Source: Pseudoxanthomonas sp. GM95
GTDB taxonomy: Bacteria > Pseudomonadota > Gammaproteobacteria > Xanthomonadales > Xanthomonadaceae
Direction of reading: 5' to 3'
Length of the DNA: 64,000 bases
NCBI RefSeq assembly: GCF_900109775.1
Contig: NZ_FOAX01000002.1
Location: 806,001-870,000 of the forward strand
Shown here one piece after another: positions 9,190-18,384 of the stretch; within the stretch, counting starts at the first letter, position 1; each line of letters opens with the position of its first letter. Under the pieces are notes generated by a model that was not told the DNA's origin, ran no database searches, and saw only the letters and a program-made list of their open reading frames with translations. A program made the position numbers and the translations under genes.

Positions 9190-10053
9190 TTAGTGCAGCC
9201 CAGACATCCGCATGTAGCCTTCGATGATCTCGTTGCCCCAGAAGAACACGATCCAGCCCGCAATCGCCAGATACGGACCAAATGGAATCTGGGTCGAACG
9301 ATCACGCCCCTTCGCCGCCAGCCAAGCCGCGCCAATGATCGCGCCCACCAGCGACGAGAACAGGATCGTCGGCAGAATGCCGCTCAAGCCAGTCCAGGCC
9401 CCGATCGCTGCCAGCAGCTTGAAGTCGCCATGCCCCATGCCTTCCTTGCCCGTGAGCTGCTTGAACAGCCACCACACCGACCAGAGCGACACATAACCCG
9501 CGATCGCCCCCAGCAGCGCAGGCTTGGGCTGGATATAGAGATGCTCAAGGCTGGCAATCAGGCCCAGCCACATCAGCGGCAAGGTCAGGTTGTCAGGCAG
9601 CAAGCGCGTGCGCAGGTCGATGCCCGACAGCGCGACCAGGAAACAGCTCAACAGGGCTGCGCCAAACCCCTGCCAGCCAAATCCGAAGCGCCACACGCTG
9701 GCGAGCGCCAGCAACCCGACCAGCAGTTCAACGGCCGGATACTGGATTGAAATCGGCGTATGGCAATGCCTGCACTTACCGCGCAGCGCCAACCAACTGA
9801 ACAGCGGAATGTTCTCGAACCAGGACAGCTTGTGCTTGCAGTGCGGGCAGTGTGATGGCTCGACCACGATCCCCGGCGGCGGCGGATCATAGATGTCCGG
9901 CTGCTCCAATATCTCGGTCGCATCGCGCCGCCATTGCCACTCCAACCGCCGCGGCAACCGCAGGATCACTACGTTCAAAAAGCTGCCGACCATCAGGCCA
10001 AGCGCCCCCGCGACCGGATATCCCAGCCCGGGGTGTTGATCAAGAAATGACAT
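9190..10053 (-). CDS. pilD: Type IV prepilin peptidase / N-methyltransferase PilD
   Basis: 287 residues, polytopic inner-membrane aspartyl protease. It cleaves the leader of type IV prepilins and type II secretion pseudopilins and methylates the new N terminus. The cytoplasmic zinc loop has two Cys pairs (CPHC at 69-72, CRHC at 94-97). The two catalytic aspartates are Asp146 (SGIDLRTRLLPD) and Asp210 in the GxGD-type motif GMGHGDFK. Several TM helices fill the rest. It follows pilC with a 3 bp gap, so the two are surely cotranscribed. The PilA leader in this window is a fitting substrate. Downstream is a bidirectional terminator; coaE, often next in this family, is not here. Confidence 0.96.
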   Translation of the reverse strand: MSFLDQHPGLGYPVAGALGLMVGSFLNVVILRLPRRLEWQWRRDATEILEQPDIYDPPPPGIVVEPSHCPHCKHKLSWFENIPLFSWLALRGKCRHCHTPISIQYPAVELLVGLLALASVWRFGFGWQGFGAALLSCFLVALSGIDLRTRLLPDNLTLPLMWLGLIASLEHLYIQPKPALLGAIAGYVSLWSVWWLFKQLTGKEGMGHGDFKLLAAIGAWTGLSGILPTILFSSLVGAIIGAAWLAAKGRDRSTQIPFGPYLAIAGWIVFFWGNEIIEGYMRMSGLH

Positions 10054-10056
10054 CGA

Positions 10057-11319
10057 TCAGCCGACCACCGCGCCCAGTTTGAAGATCGGTAGGTACATTC
10101 CTATGACCATGCCGCCGACGAGGATGCCAAGGATCACCATGATCATGGGTTCGATCAAACTGCTTAGGGCGTCGACGGCGTTGTCGACTTCCTGTTCGTA
10201 GTACTCGGCGACCTTGTACAGCATGGTGTCCAGTGCGCCAGCTTCCTCGCCGATTGCGGTCATCTGGATCACCATATGCGGGAACAGATTGACCTGCTTC
10301 ATCGCCATGTTTACAGGGTATCCAACCGATACGTCGTCACGGATGCGAAAGACCGCCTTCTCATAAACACTGTTGCCAGTTGCGCCCGCGATGGTGTCCA
10401 GCGCTTCGACAAGCGGCACACCTGCACGAAATGTCACAGCGAGTGTTCGGGAGAAGCGTGCGATCGCGCTGTTGTGCATGATCTGACCAACAACAGGCAA
10501 CTTGAGAATAGCGCGGTCAACAAAGTGCTGGAATTTTACCGAGCGCTTGAATGCCGCTACCGTAGCGACGCCGCCGATGATTCCGAGAAGAACGATGATC
10601 CACCAGTAATCGATGGCAACATGCGAGGCGGCAATGATCATCTTGGTAAATGCTGGAAGATCGGCGCCGAAGTCCTTGAACACCGCTTCAAAACTTGGAA
10701 CCACGAAAATCAGGAGGACTGCACTGACGATCAGTGCAACTGCGATGGTCATCGCAGGGTAAAACATTGCTTTCTTGATCTTGCCCTTCAAGGCTTCCAT
10801 GTTTTCTTTATAGTTGGCGATGGTGTCGAGTACCGTTTCCAGCACGCCGGCGCCTTCGCCCGCCCGCACCAGGTTGCGATAGAGCTCATCGAACTGGACC
10901 GGGAATTTGGTGATCGCCTCAGAAAGTGACGAGCCACCTTCGATATCGCCGCGAATTGTCTCGATCATCTTCTTCATGCGGGGATTCTTGTGCCCGCCAC
11001 CGATGATCTCCAGCGAGGTCACAATGGGGACGCCCGACTTCATCATCGTGGCCATCTGGCGGCTGAAGAATGCAATTTCGGCAGCCTTGATCGGCTTGCC
11101 GGCGCCGCCGAATAATGCCTTGGGTTTGGGCTTGACAACCGTCGGACTGATGCCCTTGGCGCGCAGTTCTGCACGCAGCAGGTTGGCGTTACGTGCCTCC
11201 TGCTCGCCTTTCATCTTGACGCCGCGCTTGTCTGTGCCCTGCCAGACAAACGTGACGACCTGTTTGGTCGCTCGGGCGACCGGGATGGATTTCTTCGCAG
11301 CTGAACGGGTTACGGCCAT
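10057..11319 (-). CDS. pilC: Type IV pilus inner-membrane platform protein PilC
   Basis: 420 residues with two T2SSF (GspF-type) cytoplasmic domains (about 80-205 and 285-405), each followed by membrane helices. Typical stretches are FSRQMATMMKSGVPI, LYRNLVRAGEGAG, FSRTLAVTFRAGVPL and IGEEAGALDTML. PilC anchors the PilB/PilT motors and links them to pilin polymerisation. The start ATG has an upstream GGGGAA ribosome site. An 18-base hairpin sits just before that site. In many Xanthomonadaceae the pilin gene lies between pilB and pilC; here that gap (260 bp) holds no pilin. Confidence 0.96.
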   Translation of the reverse strand: MAVTRSAAKKSIPVARATKQVVTFVWQGTDKRGVKMKGEQEARNANLLRAELRAKGISPTVVKPKPKALFGGAGKPIKAAEIAFFSRQMATMMKSGVPIVTSLEIIGGGHKNPRMKKMIETIRGDIEGGSSLSEAITKFPVQFDELYRNLVRAGEGAGVLETVLDTIANYKENMEALKGKIKKAMFYPAMTIAVALIVSAVLLIFVVPSFEAVFKDFGADLPAFTKMIIAASHVAIDYWWIIVLLGIIGGVATVAAFKRSVKFQHFVDRAILKLPVVGQIMHNSAIARFSRTLAVTFRAGVPLVEALDTIAGATGNSVYEKAVFRIRDDVSVGYPVNMAMKQVNLFPHMVIQMTAIGEEAGALDTMLYKVAEYYEQEVDNAVDALSSLIEPMIMVILGILVGGMVIGMYLPIFKLGAVVG

Positions 11320-11335
11320 AATGGTTCCCCAATTG

Positions 11336-11353
11336 CCGGCATCCCCATGCCGG
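11336..11353 (-). promoter_or_regulatory. Hairpin in the pilC leader
   Basis: Perfect inverted repeat CCGGCAT-CCCC-ATGCCGG ending 17 bases before the pilC start, immediately upstream of its GGGGAA ribosome site. It could affect pilC translation or mark an mRNA end; nothing in the sequence decides which. Confidence 0.4.
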
Positions 11354-11579
11354 GTAGCTCAACGTGCATGGTAGCGGGTTCGGCTGGCAAAACAATGCGT
11401 TAGTGCTCGGTGCGAGACATGCAAGGCGTGTTCTTGGATCTGCAGCTGACTTGGGGCGGAGGCTTGCTTGGCTTTACTCGCAACCCGGTAGGCCATGACG
11501 ACTCGTGATGGCCTCGTTGAGCTACTCGGGCCAGCTTTGACGGGGTAAATGCCTAATCTCGACGCGGCATCTCGCTCGC

Positions 11580-13304
11580 TTAATCCTTGGTCACACGGTT
11601 GATCTCGGCCAGGCTCGTCAACCCTTGCTTCGCCTTCCAGAGCGCGGACTTGCGCAGATCGCGGATGCCCGAGCGCTCGGCCGCTTCGGCAATCTGGATC
11701 GCTCCGCCGCCTTCCAGCACGATGGTGCTGATCTCATCGGTCATCGGCATCACCTGATAGACGCCGACACGGCCTTTGTAGCCCTCGGTACATTCATCGC
11801 AGCCGACGGCCTCGTACAGCATCATCCCGTCGTCGAGATCAGCTTGGGTGAACCCTTCCGCAAGCAAAGCCCGCGGTGGGAGATCGTGTGACTTCTTACA
11901 TCGTGGGCATAAGCGACGAGCGAGGCGCTGAGCGATCACCAGCGTGACCGAGCTGGTGATGTTGTAGGGCGCAATGCCCATGTTCATGAGGCGGGCGATG
12001 GTCTGCGGCGCATCGTTGGTATGCAGGGTCGACAAAACCATATGGCCGGTCTGGGCCGCCTTGACCGCGATTTCGGCCGTTTCCAGGTCGCGGATTTCGC
12101 CGACCATGATGATGTCCGGGTCCTGGCGCAGGAAGCTGCGCAGGGCGGCGGCAAAGGTCATGCCGCGCTTGTTGTTCTGCTGGACCTGGTTCACGCCGGG
12201 CAGGCGAATTTCGACCGGATCCTCGGCGGTGGAGATGTTACGGGTCTCGTCATTCAGGATGCCCAGCGCGGTGTACAGCGACACGGTCTTACCCGAGCCC
12301 GTCGGGCCGGTGACCAGCACCATGCCATAGGGCTTGTGGATAGCATCCAAGAACAACTGCTGCTGGTCCGGCTCGTAGCCCAGCTTGTCGATCCCCAGCT
12401 TGGCCGCGCTGCCGTCCAGGATACGCAGCACGACCTTCTCGCCGAACAGGGTCGGCAGGGTGCTGACGCGGAAGTCGATCTGTCGGGTCTTGGACAGATT
12501 TAGCTTGATACGCCCGTCTTGCGGCACGCGTTTTTCAGCGATATCCAACTGAGCCATGACCTTCAAGCGGGCCGCGATGCGCTGATTCAGCTTCTGTGGC
12601 GCGCGCGCGACGGTCTTAAGGATGCCGTCGATGCGCAGGCGTACGCGGTAGTCGGTTTCGTAGGGCTCGAAGTGGATATCGGAGGCGCCCTTGCGGATTG
12701 CGTCCACCAGCACCTTGTTGACGAACTTGACCACGGGCGTGTCATCGCCCTTGGCGTCCACTCCAGAATCGCCGCTCTCGTCATCCCCGGCAGCCGTATC
12801 CAGGCTATCGAGGCCTTCTTCATCCCCGGCCAGCGCACTCAATGAGTCGGAGGCATTACTCCATGCTTCCAATGTCCGGCGTAACTGGTCATCCGCGACC
12901 AGAATCGGCTCCACGACCAGATTGGTGTGGAACTTGATCTCGTCCAGCGCTTGCATGCGGGTCGGATCGGAGACACCCACGTACAGCTTGTTGCCGCGCT
13001 TGAACATCGGTAGGACCTGATGCTTCTGCAGCAGCTCTTCGCTGACCAGCTTCAGAGCATTCTGCGAGGCGTCGAATGCCGAGGCATCCATCAGCGGGAT
13101 ACCGAACTCGATGGCATTGGCTGCCGCAAGCTGCGATGGGGTGACGAGCTTTTTTTCCTGAATCCACTGAGCCAAAGGGGTGCGTGCCAAGGATGCATCC
13201 GCCATCGCTGACCTCGCGATGCCTTCTTCCATCGCCCCGTCCATGACTAAACGGCGAGCGATCCCTGTGATGCCAACTAGGTTGGGTGCAGCTTGCGCGT
13301 TCAT
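11580..13304 (-). CDS. pilB: Type IV pilus extension ATPase PilB
   Basis: 574 residues, hexameric GspE/PulE ATPase that powers pilus extension. The N-terminal MshEN-type domain (about 1-150) is of the kind known to bind c-di-GMP or docking partners. An acidic linker (about 155-185) follows. The Walker A motif is GPTGSGKT with Lys339, the Asp box includes AEDPVEI, Walker B is IIMVGEIRDLETAE, and a His box is present. A tetracysteine zinc site lies near the C terminus (CPRC about 468, CDEC about 502). It is upstream of pilC on the same strand, separated by 260 bp. The leader upstream of pilB is AT-rich and has a palindrome. Confidence 0.97.
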   Translation of the reverse strand: MNAQAAPNLVGITGIARRLVMDGAMEEGIARSAMADASLARTPLAQWIQEKKLVTPSQLAAANAIEFGIPLMDASAFDASQNALKLVSEELLQKHQVLPMFKRGNKLYVGVSDPTRMQALDEIKFHTNLVVEPILVADDQLRRTLEAWSNASDSLSALAGDEEGLDSLDTAAGDDESGDSGVDAKGDDTPVVKFVNKVLVDAIRKGASDIHFEPYETDYRVRLRIDGILKTVARAPQKLNQRIAARLKVMAQLDIAEKRVPQDGRIKLNLSKTRQIDFRVSTLPTLFGEKVVLRILDGSAAKLGIDKLGYEPDQQQLFLDAIHKPYGMVLVTGPTGSGKTVSLYTALGILNDETRNISTAEDPVEIRLPGVNQVQQNNKRGMTFAAALRSFLRQDPDIIMVGEIRDLETAEIAVKAAQTGHMVLSTLHTNDAPQTIARLMNMGIAPYNITSSVTLVIAQRLARRLCPRCKKSHDLPPRALLAEGFTQADLDDGMMLYEAVGCDECTEGYKGRVGVYQVMPMTDEISTIVLEGGGAIQIAEAAERSGIRDLRKSALWKAKQGLTSLAEINRVTKD

Positions 13305-13632
13305 GAGGGCTCCCGAAACAGATTGGACAGATTAGCGCAAATCACGATTCGAAGTGCCCAGGTGGCGCAACTAATCATCCTCAATCTAGCGATCCCTATC
13401 GTGCAGCTACGAAAACGATAGGCGCCTTGTACGGTTGTATTTAGAGGGCTGTCACTAGAGATATCTCTACGAAGCTAGAGTTGCGTACGATCCGGGCTGT
13501 GATGATTTATATGCGTTAATTCGATGCAATCCTGGTGTCAGGTCGGGATTTTGGAAATTTAGTCGGGTTAGATGGCTTGAATATGTGTCAGAAATTCTAG
13601 GCTGTGAACATTATCTGGCTTGACCTCAATCC
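13305..13632. other. AT-rich intergenic region upstream of pilB
   Basis: 328 bp with no convincing gene, clearly lower in GC than the core genome. It holds an inverted repeat at 13395-13422 (CCTATCG / CGATAGG, 14-base loop) and a perfect 14-base palindrome TAGAGATATCTCTA at 13456-13469. I find no sigma-54-type GG-N10-GC element on the pilB strand here. Confidence 0.6.
13456..13469. promoter_or_regulatory. Perfect 14-bp palindrome, candidate operator upstream of pilB
   Basis: TAGAGATATCTCTA, about 150 bp upstream of the pilB start. The size and symmetry fit a dimeric regulator site, but no regulator can be named. Confidence 0.3.
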
Positions 13633-14373
13633 TTAAAAACGCCCCTTAACGATATATCCAAATGATGTAAGTGGGAACATGAATTCTAAGGCGCGGAATA
13701 TTTTTTCTACCAGCGATATAAGTGCTTTATTGTACTTTCTGTCTGTCTTTAGCTTCATCTCAGTAGCATAAAATTTATATGGGACTATTTCCCACTGCTC
13801 AAGGTTCGCGCGAAGGCAAAGGGTATTGAGAGTCTTGTACGTGAAGTTGCAGGTGTGGTCCGGATGCTGAGATTCTCGGCCGATCAATCCCATCATGAAA
13901 TTTGAAATGCTACAGCCATTTGGAGTCGATAGAATAAATTCAATGCCTGGCAATTTAGCCTTAATTCGCGTAAGGAATGAGGTTGCATCCTCCAGGTGCT
14001 CTATTAGCTCTCCAGCCACCAATGCATCAATATGGTTCATTCCTATTCTAGAATAATCAACATCCAGCGCGTCCTGCCTAATAATGCGACTATTTTTTCC
14101 TGTGATTATTTCGGCATCACTTGGGATGCGTAAGGAATTATCTATGCCAACAACTTGTTTGGCGGTCTCGCTGATCCTTCCATGTAGCCAGTGTCGAGTG
14201 TTTTGCTTAATCAAAGATGTTTCATCTAAGCAGCCTAAATCAAGGACGTTCTTGCCCTTGCAGAAGTTGGCGATAAAATCCAGTCTGTCAACTGGGCGAT
14301 CGACGTTAATTTTCTCGAAATTTTTGTAAGCTATTCGACTGCGTTGCCGGATCTTAAAATTATCCATGCCCAA
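13633..14373 (-). CDS. Class I SAM-dependent methyltransferase, low-GC
   Basis: 246 residues (an in-frame ATG two codons later is equally possible). Motif I of the Rossmann fold is VLDLGC (43-48). A second acidic strand follows (VVGIDNS), and AGELIEHLED matches the ubiE/coq5-like post-motif. The acceptor is unknown; enzymes of this type in glycan loci methylate sugars or lipid carriers. It is the last gene of the overlapping operon downstream of pilA, 25 bp after the EamA-like gene. Its base composition is visibly the lowest of the window (roughly 40% GC by eye against about two thirds in the core), with many AT-ending codons, a sign of recent transfer. Confidence 0.75.
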   Translation of the reverse strand: MGMDNFKIRQRSRIAYKNFEKINVDRPVDRLDFIANFCKGKNVLDLGCLDETSLIKQNTRHWLHGRISETAKQVVGIDNSLRIPSDAEIITGKNSRIIRQDALDVDYSRIGMNHIDALVAGELIEHLEDATSFLTRIKAKLPGIEFILSTPNGCSISNFMMGLIGRESQHPDHTCNFTYKTLNTLCLRANLEQWEIVPYKFYATEMKLKTDRKYNKALISLVEKIFRALEFMFPLTSFGYIVKGRF

Positions 14374-14398
14374 AGCCTTTTGTGAATGGTTGGGGATT

Positions 14399-14776
14399 TT
14401 ATGGGATTTTTAATATTAAAAAAATTCCGAAAGATATGAGGGCTAGCCCTGCCCACTGGATCATTGATAGTTTCTCATCATAAAAGAGCCAGGCTGAGAT
14501 TCCAACGAGAAAATAAAAAAAAGAACCTGATATCGCGAAAGAGATCGCAATTTTTTCCTTGCTGAGTACAATTAGCCAGACTAGATAGCCGCTTATTTGT
14601 AGGGAGAGGGCCAACCAAGTCAATGGACTAACCACAAGGTGTGCGACGAAATCCAGCATCCCTCCTTGAATTGCATGTCGCGCTGTTGCTGTGCCTACTA
14701 CGCGCTTGAGAAGTAGTTGCGCGGTAAGTGTGCATAATGTGCTGGTGGCAATGAGAATATATAAAATTCCATTCAA
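14399..14776 (-). CDS. Small EamA/SMR-like four-helix membrane protein
   Basis: 125 residues from a TTG start whose last two bases overlap the preceding stop (TTGA). The longer open frame upstream lies inside the glycosyltransferase gene and is not likely to be used. It has about four TM helices; the last two with the intervening YDEKLSMIQWAGLALI segment match EamA/SMR half-transporters such as the ArnE/ArnF undecaprenyl-phosphate-sugar flippase subunits. A role in flipping a lipid-linked sugar is inferred from this resemblance and from the surrounding glycosyltransferases. Low GC like its neighbours. Confidence 0.65.
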   Translation of the reverse strand: MNGILYILIATSTLCTLTAQLLLKRVVGTATARHAIQGGMLDFVAHLVVSPLTWLALSLQISGYLVWLIVLSKEKIAISFAISGSFFYFLVGISAWLFYDEKLSMIQWAGLALISFGIFLILKIP

Positions 14777-15564
14777 GAGTTGTATCCAAAATAAGAGAGG
14801 CGATAGAGAAGTGAAATAAGGGTGGCGACGGGGCGAGGCCAGATTCTTCCAAAAACTAATCGGTCTTCGGCTAGTCGCGTGCCATCCACGATGCACTTGC
14901 TCGTGGCGCTGTCTTCATGAATTCGACGGGTCACAAGTCGCTTGTTGATGTGCATTATAGGATGCGTTTTGGAGAGTTGGAGCCATGCCAGCCAGTCCAT
15001 GTTGGTGTAAAAGCATTCTTGGAAATGGAAATCGCGACACTGACGTCGGTTCAATGTGACTGAGGTGCAGATAATTGGATTGCCAAATCCCAGTAGGATG
15101 CGTCGTCTTAGGGGGCTATTTATCTGGCCGCTCGGGTAAGAGGCCGCTGCAATAAGCCACTGTTTGATGCGGTTGTTCCATGCGGGTGACCTGAGTCGCC
15201 CATCTTTATGGATCTCCCCGTTATCGCAAAAAGTGAAGGACGCTTCGGGTTGTAGAGAAAATGTCTCTACAGTGGCAGTGGTGAACTCCGGCAGATAGCA
15301 ATCGTCTTGGTGGGCCAGTGTTACTAGATCGGTATCCGTTGCATCGAGTGCAGCATTCCAGTCAGGTCCTATGCCTCGGTTGGGTCCGTGAATATGCAGT
15401 CGTGCTCCAAAGCGCTCAGCGATCTTATCGATACCTGTAAACGGTGTGGATGTCGAGATGACGATTGGCGATATTGTTGTCTGAGCGGATAGTGAACTCA
15501 GGCAGTCTTCTAGATGCTTGGATGAGCCATAAGCCACTACGACGAATGAGTGGCTGAAAGTCAC
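14773..15564 (-). CDS. Family 2 glycosyltransferase
   Basis: 263 residues, GT-A fold. The N-terminal nucleotide-binding part starts SFVVVAYGSSKHLEDCLSSL, and the metal-binding acidic motif is HQDD (85-88). The DWNAALDATDTDLV segment is typical of GT2 enzymes with rhamnosyl- or related transferase activity. Its sugar and acceptor cannot be read from sequence. The start overlaps the previous gene by 4 bp and the end overlaps the next by 4 bp, so it is part of one translationally coupled operon. GC is intermediate. Confidence 0.82.
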   Translation of the reverse strand: MTFSHSFVVVAYGSSKHLEDCLSSLSAQTTISPIVISTSTPFTGIDKIAERFGARLHIHGPNRGIGPDWNAALDATDTDLVTLAHQDDCYLPEFTTATVETFSLQPEASFTFCDNGEIHKDGRLRSPAWNNRIKQWLIAAASYPSGQINSPLRRRILLGFGNPIICTSVTLNRRQCRDFHFQECFYTNMDWLAWLQLSKTHPIMHINKRLVTRRIHEDSATSKCIVDGTRLAEDRLVFGRIWPRPVATLISLLYRLSYFGYNS

Positions 15565-16730
15565 TTGGTACTACCACGACAGTCTGGCTGCCGGATTGCT
15601 TCGAGGACGAAAGCGGACAAGCCCATTTCACCTCCTACTGCAAGCAACGTTACAGATGGGATGACCAATCGCATTGTAGAACGAGGATCTAGCTCGCCAA
15701 AGCCATCCATTGCCCAGCATCCGAATGCGTAAAAGGACATCGCGACGCCGCCCAAAAAAATCGTGCTCGCAAAAATCAAGCCCAGCTCCAGACTAAAATC
15801 GCGCGCGAACCAAGCTGTAAAAATATTTTCTGGCAGCCATCCGCGCTGAGCTGCGACGAATCGTGTCAATACAGCGAAAAGCATCATTTGGACGCCGAGG
15901 GTAATGGCTGCGCCTGCATAGGATAACGTGTGAATGTCAAAACCCAGTCCTGCCAGTCTCCATGCATGCGCTCCAATCGTAAGCATGCCAGCCAATCCTG
16001 TAAAAAATAGCAAAGCTCCAGGCAGAAGGAATAGCCACCTAGGACTGTGTAGCAGCAAAAACTTCAAATGACGCCAGCCGTCGCGCCAAGTTCGCAGATG
16101 GGGCGGGCGCCCGCGTCCGTCCTTATAAAGCCTGACCGGCACCTCGCTGATCCTCAGTCGATGCAGGGCGCTCTTTACCACCATCTCGCTCGCGAATTCC
16201 ATGCCGTTGCACTGCAAGCGCAGTTTGCGTATCGCGTCTCTGCGAAATCCACGAATGCCACAATGGAAATCCCCGATGGCGCTGCGGTAGAACAGGCGGC
16301 CGATAAAGCTGAGTACGGGGTTGCCGACATAGCGGTGAAGGAAAGGCATGGCATTCGTTGCAATACCGCCCTGAAATCGGTTGCCCATCACCAGGTCTGA
16401 ACCCGCGCGCAGCTTCTCAAGCATGCCTTCCAGTGCCGAAAAATCATAACTGTCGTCGGCATCGCCCATGATGATGAACTGACCGTTCGCCATTTCGATG
16501 CCGCACTGAAGGGCTGCGCCGTAACCCCGTTCCATCGCGGTCACCACGCGAGCCCCCTTTTTAATTGCTAACTCGGGAGATCCGTCTAAGGAGCCGTTGT
16601 CCACGACGAGGACTTCTCCCGCGACTGCGTATCGGGAAAGAAATGCCATGGCCTTTTCGACACAAAGCCCGACGGTCGCGGCTTCGTTCAGGCAGGGCAT
16701 CAGGATCGTCAGTTCAATTTCTTCATTCAT
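15561..16730 (-). CDS. DPM1/GtrB-like polyprenyl-phosphate glycosyltransferase with membrane tail
   Basis: 389 residues from ATG 16730, which overlaps the preceding stop by 8 bp; longer upstream starts run into the neighbour. Residues about 7-230 form a GT2 domain: LTILMPCLNEAATV, VVDNGSLDGS, the acidic cluster GDADDSYD (89-96) and FHCGIRGFRRDA. The C-terminal third has about four TM helices. Such enzymes move a sugar from a nucleotide donor to undecaprenyl or dolichyl phosphate on the cytoplasmic face. With the GtrA-like and GT-C-like genes of the same operon it would supply the lipid-linked sugar (inference). Confidence 0.85.
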   Translation of the reverse strand: MNEEIELTILMPCLNEAATVGLCVEKAMAFLSRYAVAGEVLVVDNGSLDGSPELAIKKGARVVTAMERGYGAALQCGIEMANGQFIIMGDADDSYDFSALEGMLEKLRAGSDLVMGNRFQGGIATNAMPFLHRYVGNPVLSFIGRLFYRSAIGDFHCGIRGFRRDAIRKLRLQCNGMEFASEMVVKSALHRLRISEVPVRLYKDGRGRPPHLRTWRDGWRHLKFLLLHSPRWLFLLPGALLFFTGLAGMLTIGAHAWRLAGLGFDIHTLSYAGAAITLGVQMMLFAVLTRFVAAQRGWLPENIFTAWFARDFSLELGLIFASTIFLGGVAMSFYAFGCWAMDGFGELDPRSTMRLVIPSVTLLAVGGEMGLSAFVLEAIRQPDCRGSTK

Positions 16731-18384
16731 GAGGCTGCGTCGCTGGAAGCTTCCACATTGAGCCGCGGTAATCACGGCTGACCTCAATGGCATCCGGGGC
16801 TAAATCGCGCATGATGCGCCTTTCGGCATCCTTGCCTTGAGCGACAAGATAAGTCACGCGCTGATGCCCTGGAAAATTTTGAACAAGTGCGTCAACCGGC
16901 AACGTGGGATTCATAGTGATGAACACGAACCAGTTTCCTTCAGGAGGGGGAACAAGTCGTTCGGCGAGGACATCCTGAAGGTTGGTCCGCGTGGTCCATA
17001 GGAAGACAGGTGTAGCCAACAGGCCGGCGAGAACGAAGGCGGATGCGTATTTCCGTACCTGCGGAGATACAAGTGCGAACCACATGCCCGCGCAGATGGG
17101 CAGGATTCCCCAAGCAGGATGGATATATCGATAGCCCCATCCGTATCCCTGACTCATCGGGACGAGAAAATAAAAGGCGAAGGTGAGAACAAAGGCGCTC
17201 GCCATTACCCAGAGCAGTGGACTCCAGCGGCGCATCAAGATTGGCAGGCAAAGCAGCCCCGGACACGCCCAGATCCAGATCTTCCATGCGGCGTGCCAGC
17301 GCGCGACGATGAGCCCCCATGATGGCAAGGTAAATAGCGTTGACACGCGTGCAATCCATCCGCTCAAAAAACTCTGGCCCGCTATGTGGAGCTCAGTTGC
17401 GTCGTTTCGCATGATGCCGAGCGAAGATGCCAGCGCGGGCCAGCCAAGGAGGATCAGTATGAAAGGGAGATATCCGATCGCCAGCGCAGGCAATCTTTTC
17501 CAATTCTCTCTTCTCGAGAAGAGCCATACGAGACAGGGAAGGGCGGTAAGGGCGTGCGGAATGGGGTTGATCATGATCAATGCCATGCCACCCACCAAGC
17601 CGGCCATAAATGCGTTTCTCCATCCGCGCCGCAGGAGAAGCCAGATATAAAGGAGATTGAACGCCAGCAGGCCAGGCATAGCATAGAACGAAATCGCGTT
17701 GACCGTGAATGCAGGTGAGGCGATTGCTGCAAGCATCGCCCATCCCCTGCTGCTTGCGTTTCCGCTCGCTTTTACAGCCAGGTCGCCTATCAGCCATAGC
17801 GCCAGAATCGAGAGGGTCGGATTGAGGCACATCTCGAGATGGACAGCGACGAATGGCGCCATCAGCAGAGCCAATCCCGGCCAGTACGCCGACATCGCGT
17901 AGCCGGTATCAAGATTGGCCATGACGAAGTAGCCCAATGGCGGAGCCACCATGAGCTGGGCAAGGCCGGGCGGGTAATCGATGGTCAGGCTTTGTCGAGC
18001 GAAGGCATGTGCCTGCAACAGCGGGGCATATTCATCCATGGTGTATGGATGGGACAAGTACACGTATCGCGTGCCGGCGACGAGCACAATGAACATCGCT
18101 GCACAGGTCGTCTTAGGATGGCTTGTAATCGCATCCGCTGCGCGCTCTGTGAATCGCCTCACTCCCGGCAAGGCTAGGGATAGGCAAAGAGCAGCCAACA
18201 TTGCAACGGCGTGGGTCGGGTCATCAAAAAAGAATTGCTGCCCGAAAAAGCCAAACGCCCAGCGCGGAACACCTTCAGGGCGCCCTCCCAGAATGATCAG
18301 CGGGGCAATCGTCGCGATGGCGACGACGCAAAGAACGAGCGGCCATGCACGCCTCTGTGGAACGCTGGGAAAAATCGTGTTCAT
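16723..18384 (-). CDS. GT-C-type polytopic membrane glycosyltransferase candidate
   Basis: 553 residues with about ten or more TM helices. The first large extracytoplasmic loop contains the acidic pair Asp117-Glu118 in YTMDEYAPL, as expected for ArnT/PMT-like GT-C enzymes that use polyprenyl-phosphate sugars in the periplasm. The C-terminal soluble region (about 460-553) is short. It starts by a 4 bp overlap with the FAD oxidoreductase gene and overlaps the next glycosyltransferase by 8 bp. The acceptor may be lipopolysaccharide, a pilin or another surface protein; sequence alone does not say. Confidence 0.72.
   Translation of the reverse strand: MNTIFPSVPQRRAWPLVLCVVAIATIAPLIILGGRPEGVPRWAFGFFGQQFFFDDPTHAVAMLAALCLSLALPGVRRFTERAADAITSHPKTTCAAMFIVLVAGTRYVYLSHPYTMDEYAPLLQAHAFARQSLTIDYPPGLAQLMVAPPLGYFVMANLDTGYAMSAYWPGLALLMAPFVAVHLEMCLNPTLSILALWLIGDLAVKASGNASSRGWAMLAAIASPAFTVNAISFYAMPGLLAFNLLYIWLLLRRGWRNAFMAGLVGGMALIMINPIPHALTALPCLVWLFSRRENWKRLPALAIGYLPFILILLGWPALASSLGIMRNDATELHIAGQSFLSGWIARVSTLFTLPSWGLIVARWHAAWKIWIWACPGLLCLPILMRRWSPLLWVMASAFVLTFAFYFLVPMSQGYGWGYRYIHPAWGILPICAGMWFALVSPQVRKYASAFVLAGLLATPVFLWTTRTNLQDVLAERLVPPPEGNWFVFITMNPTLPVDALVQNFPGHQRVTYLVAQGKDAERRIMRDLAPDAIEVSRDYRGSMWKLPATQPHE

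Noticed and set aside
9079-9750. 223-codon plus-strand frame over pilD
   Set aside because: Opposite the intact prepilin peptidase; translation is Arg/Gln-rich shadow sequence.
11500-11530. Imperfect palindrome GGCCATGACGACTCGTGATGGCC in the pilB-pilC gap
   Set aside because: Arms pair imperfectly, there is no T tract and no nearby promoter; not strong enough to call a terminator or operator.
14776-14896. N-terminal extension of the EamA-like gene
   Set aside because: Lies wholly inside the upstream glycosyltransferase gene; the TTG overlapping that gene's stop gives a sensible four-helix protein.
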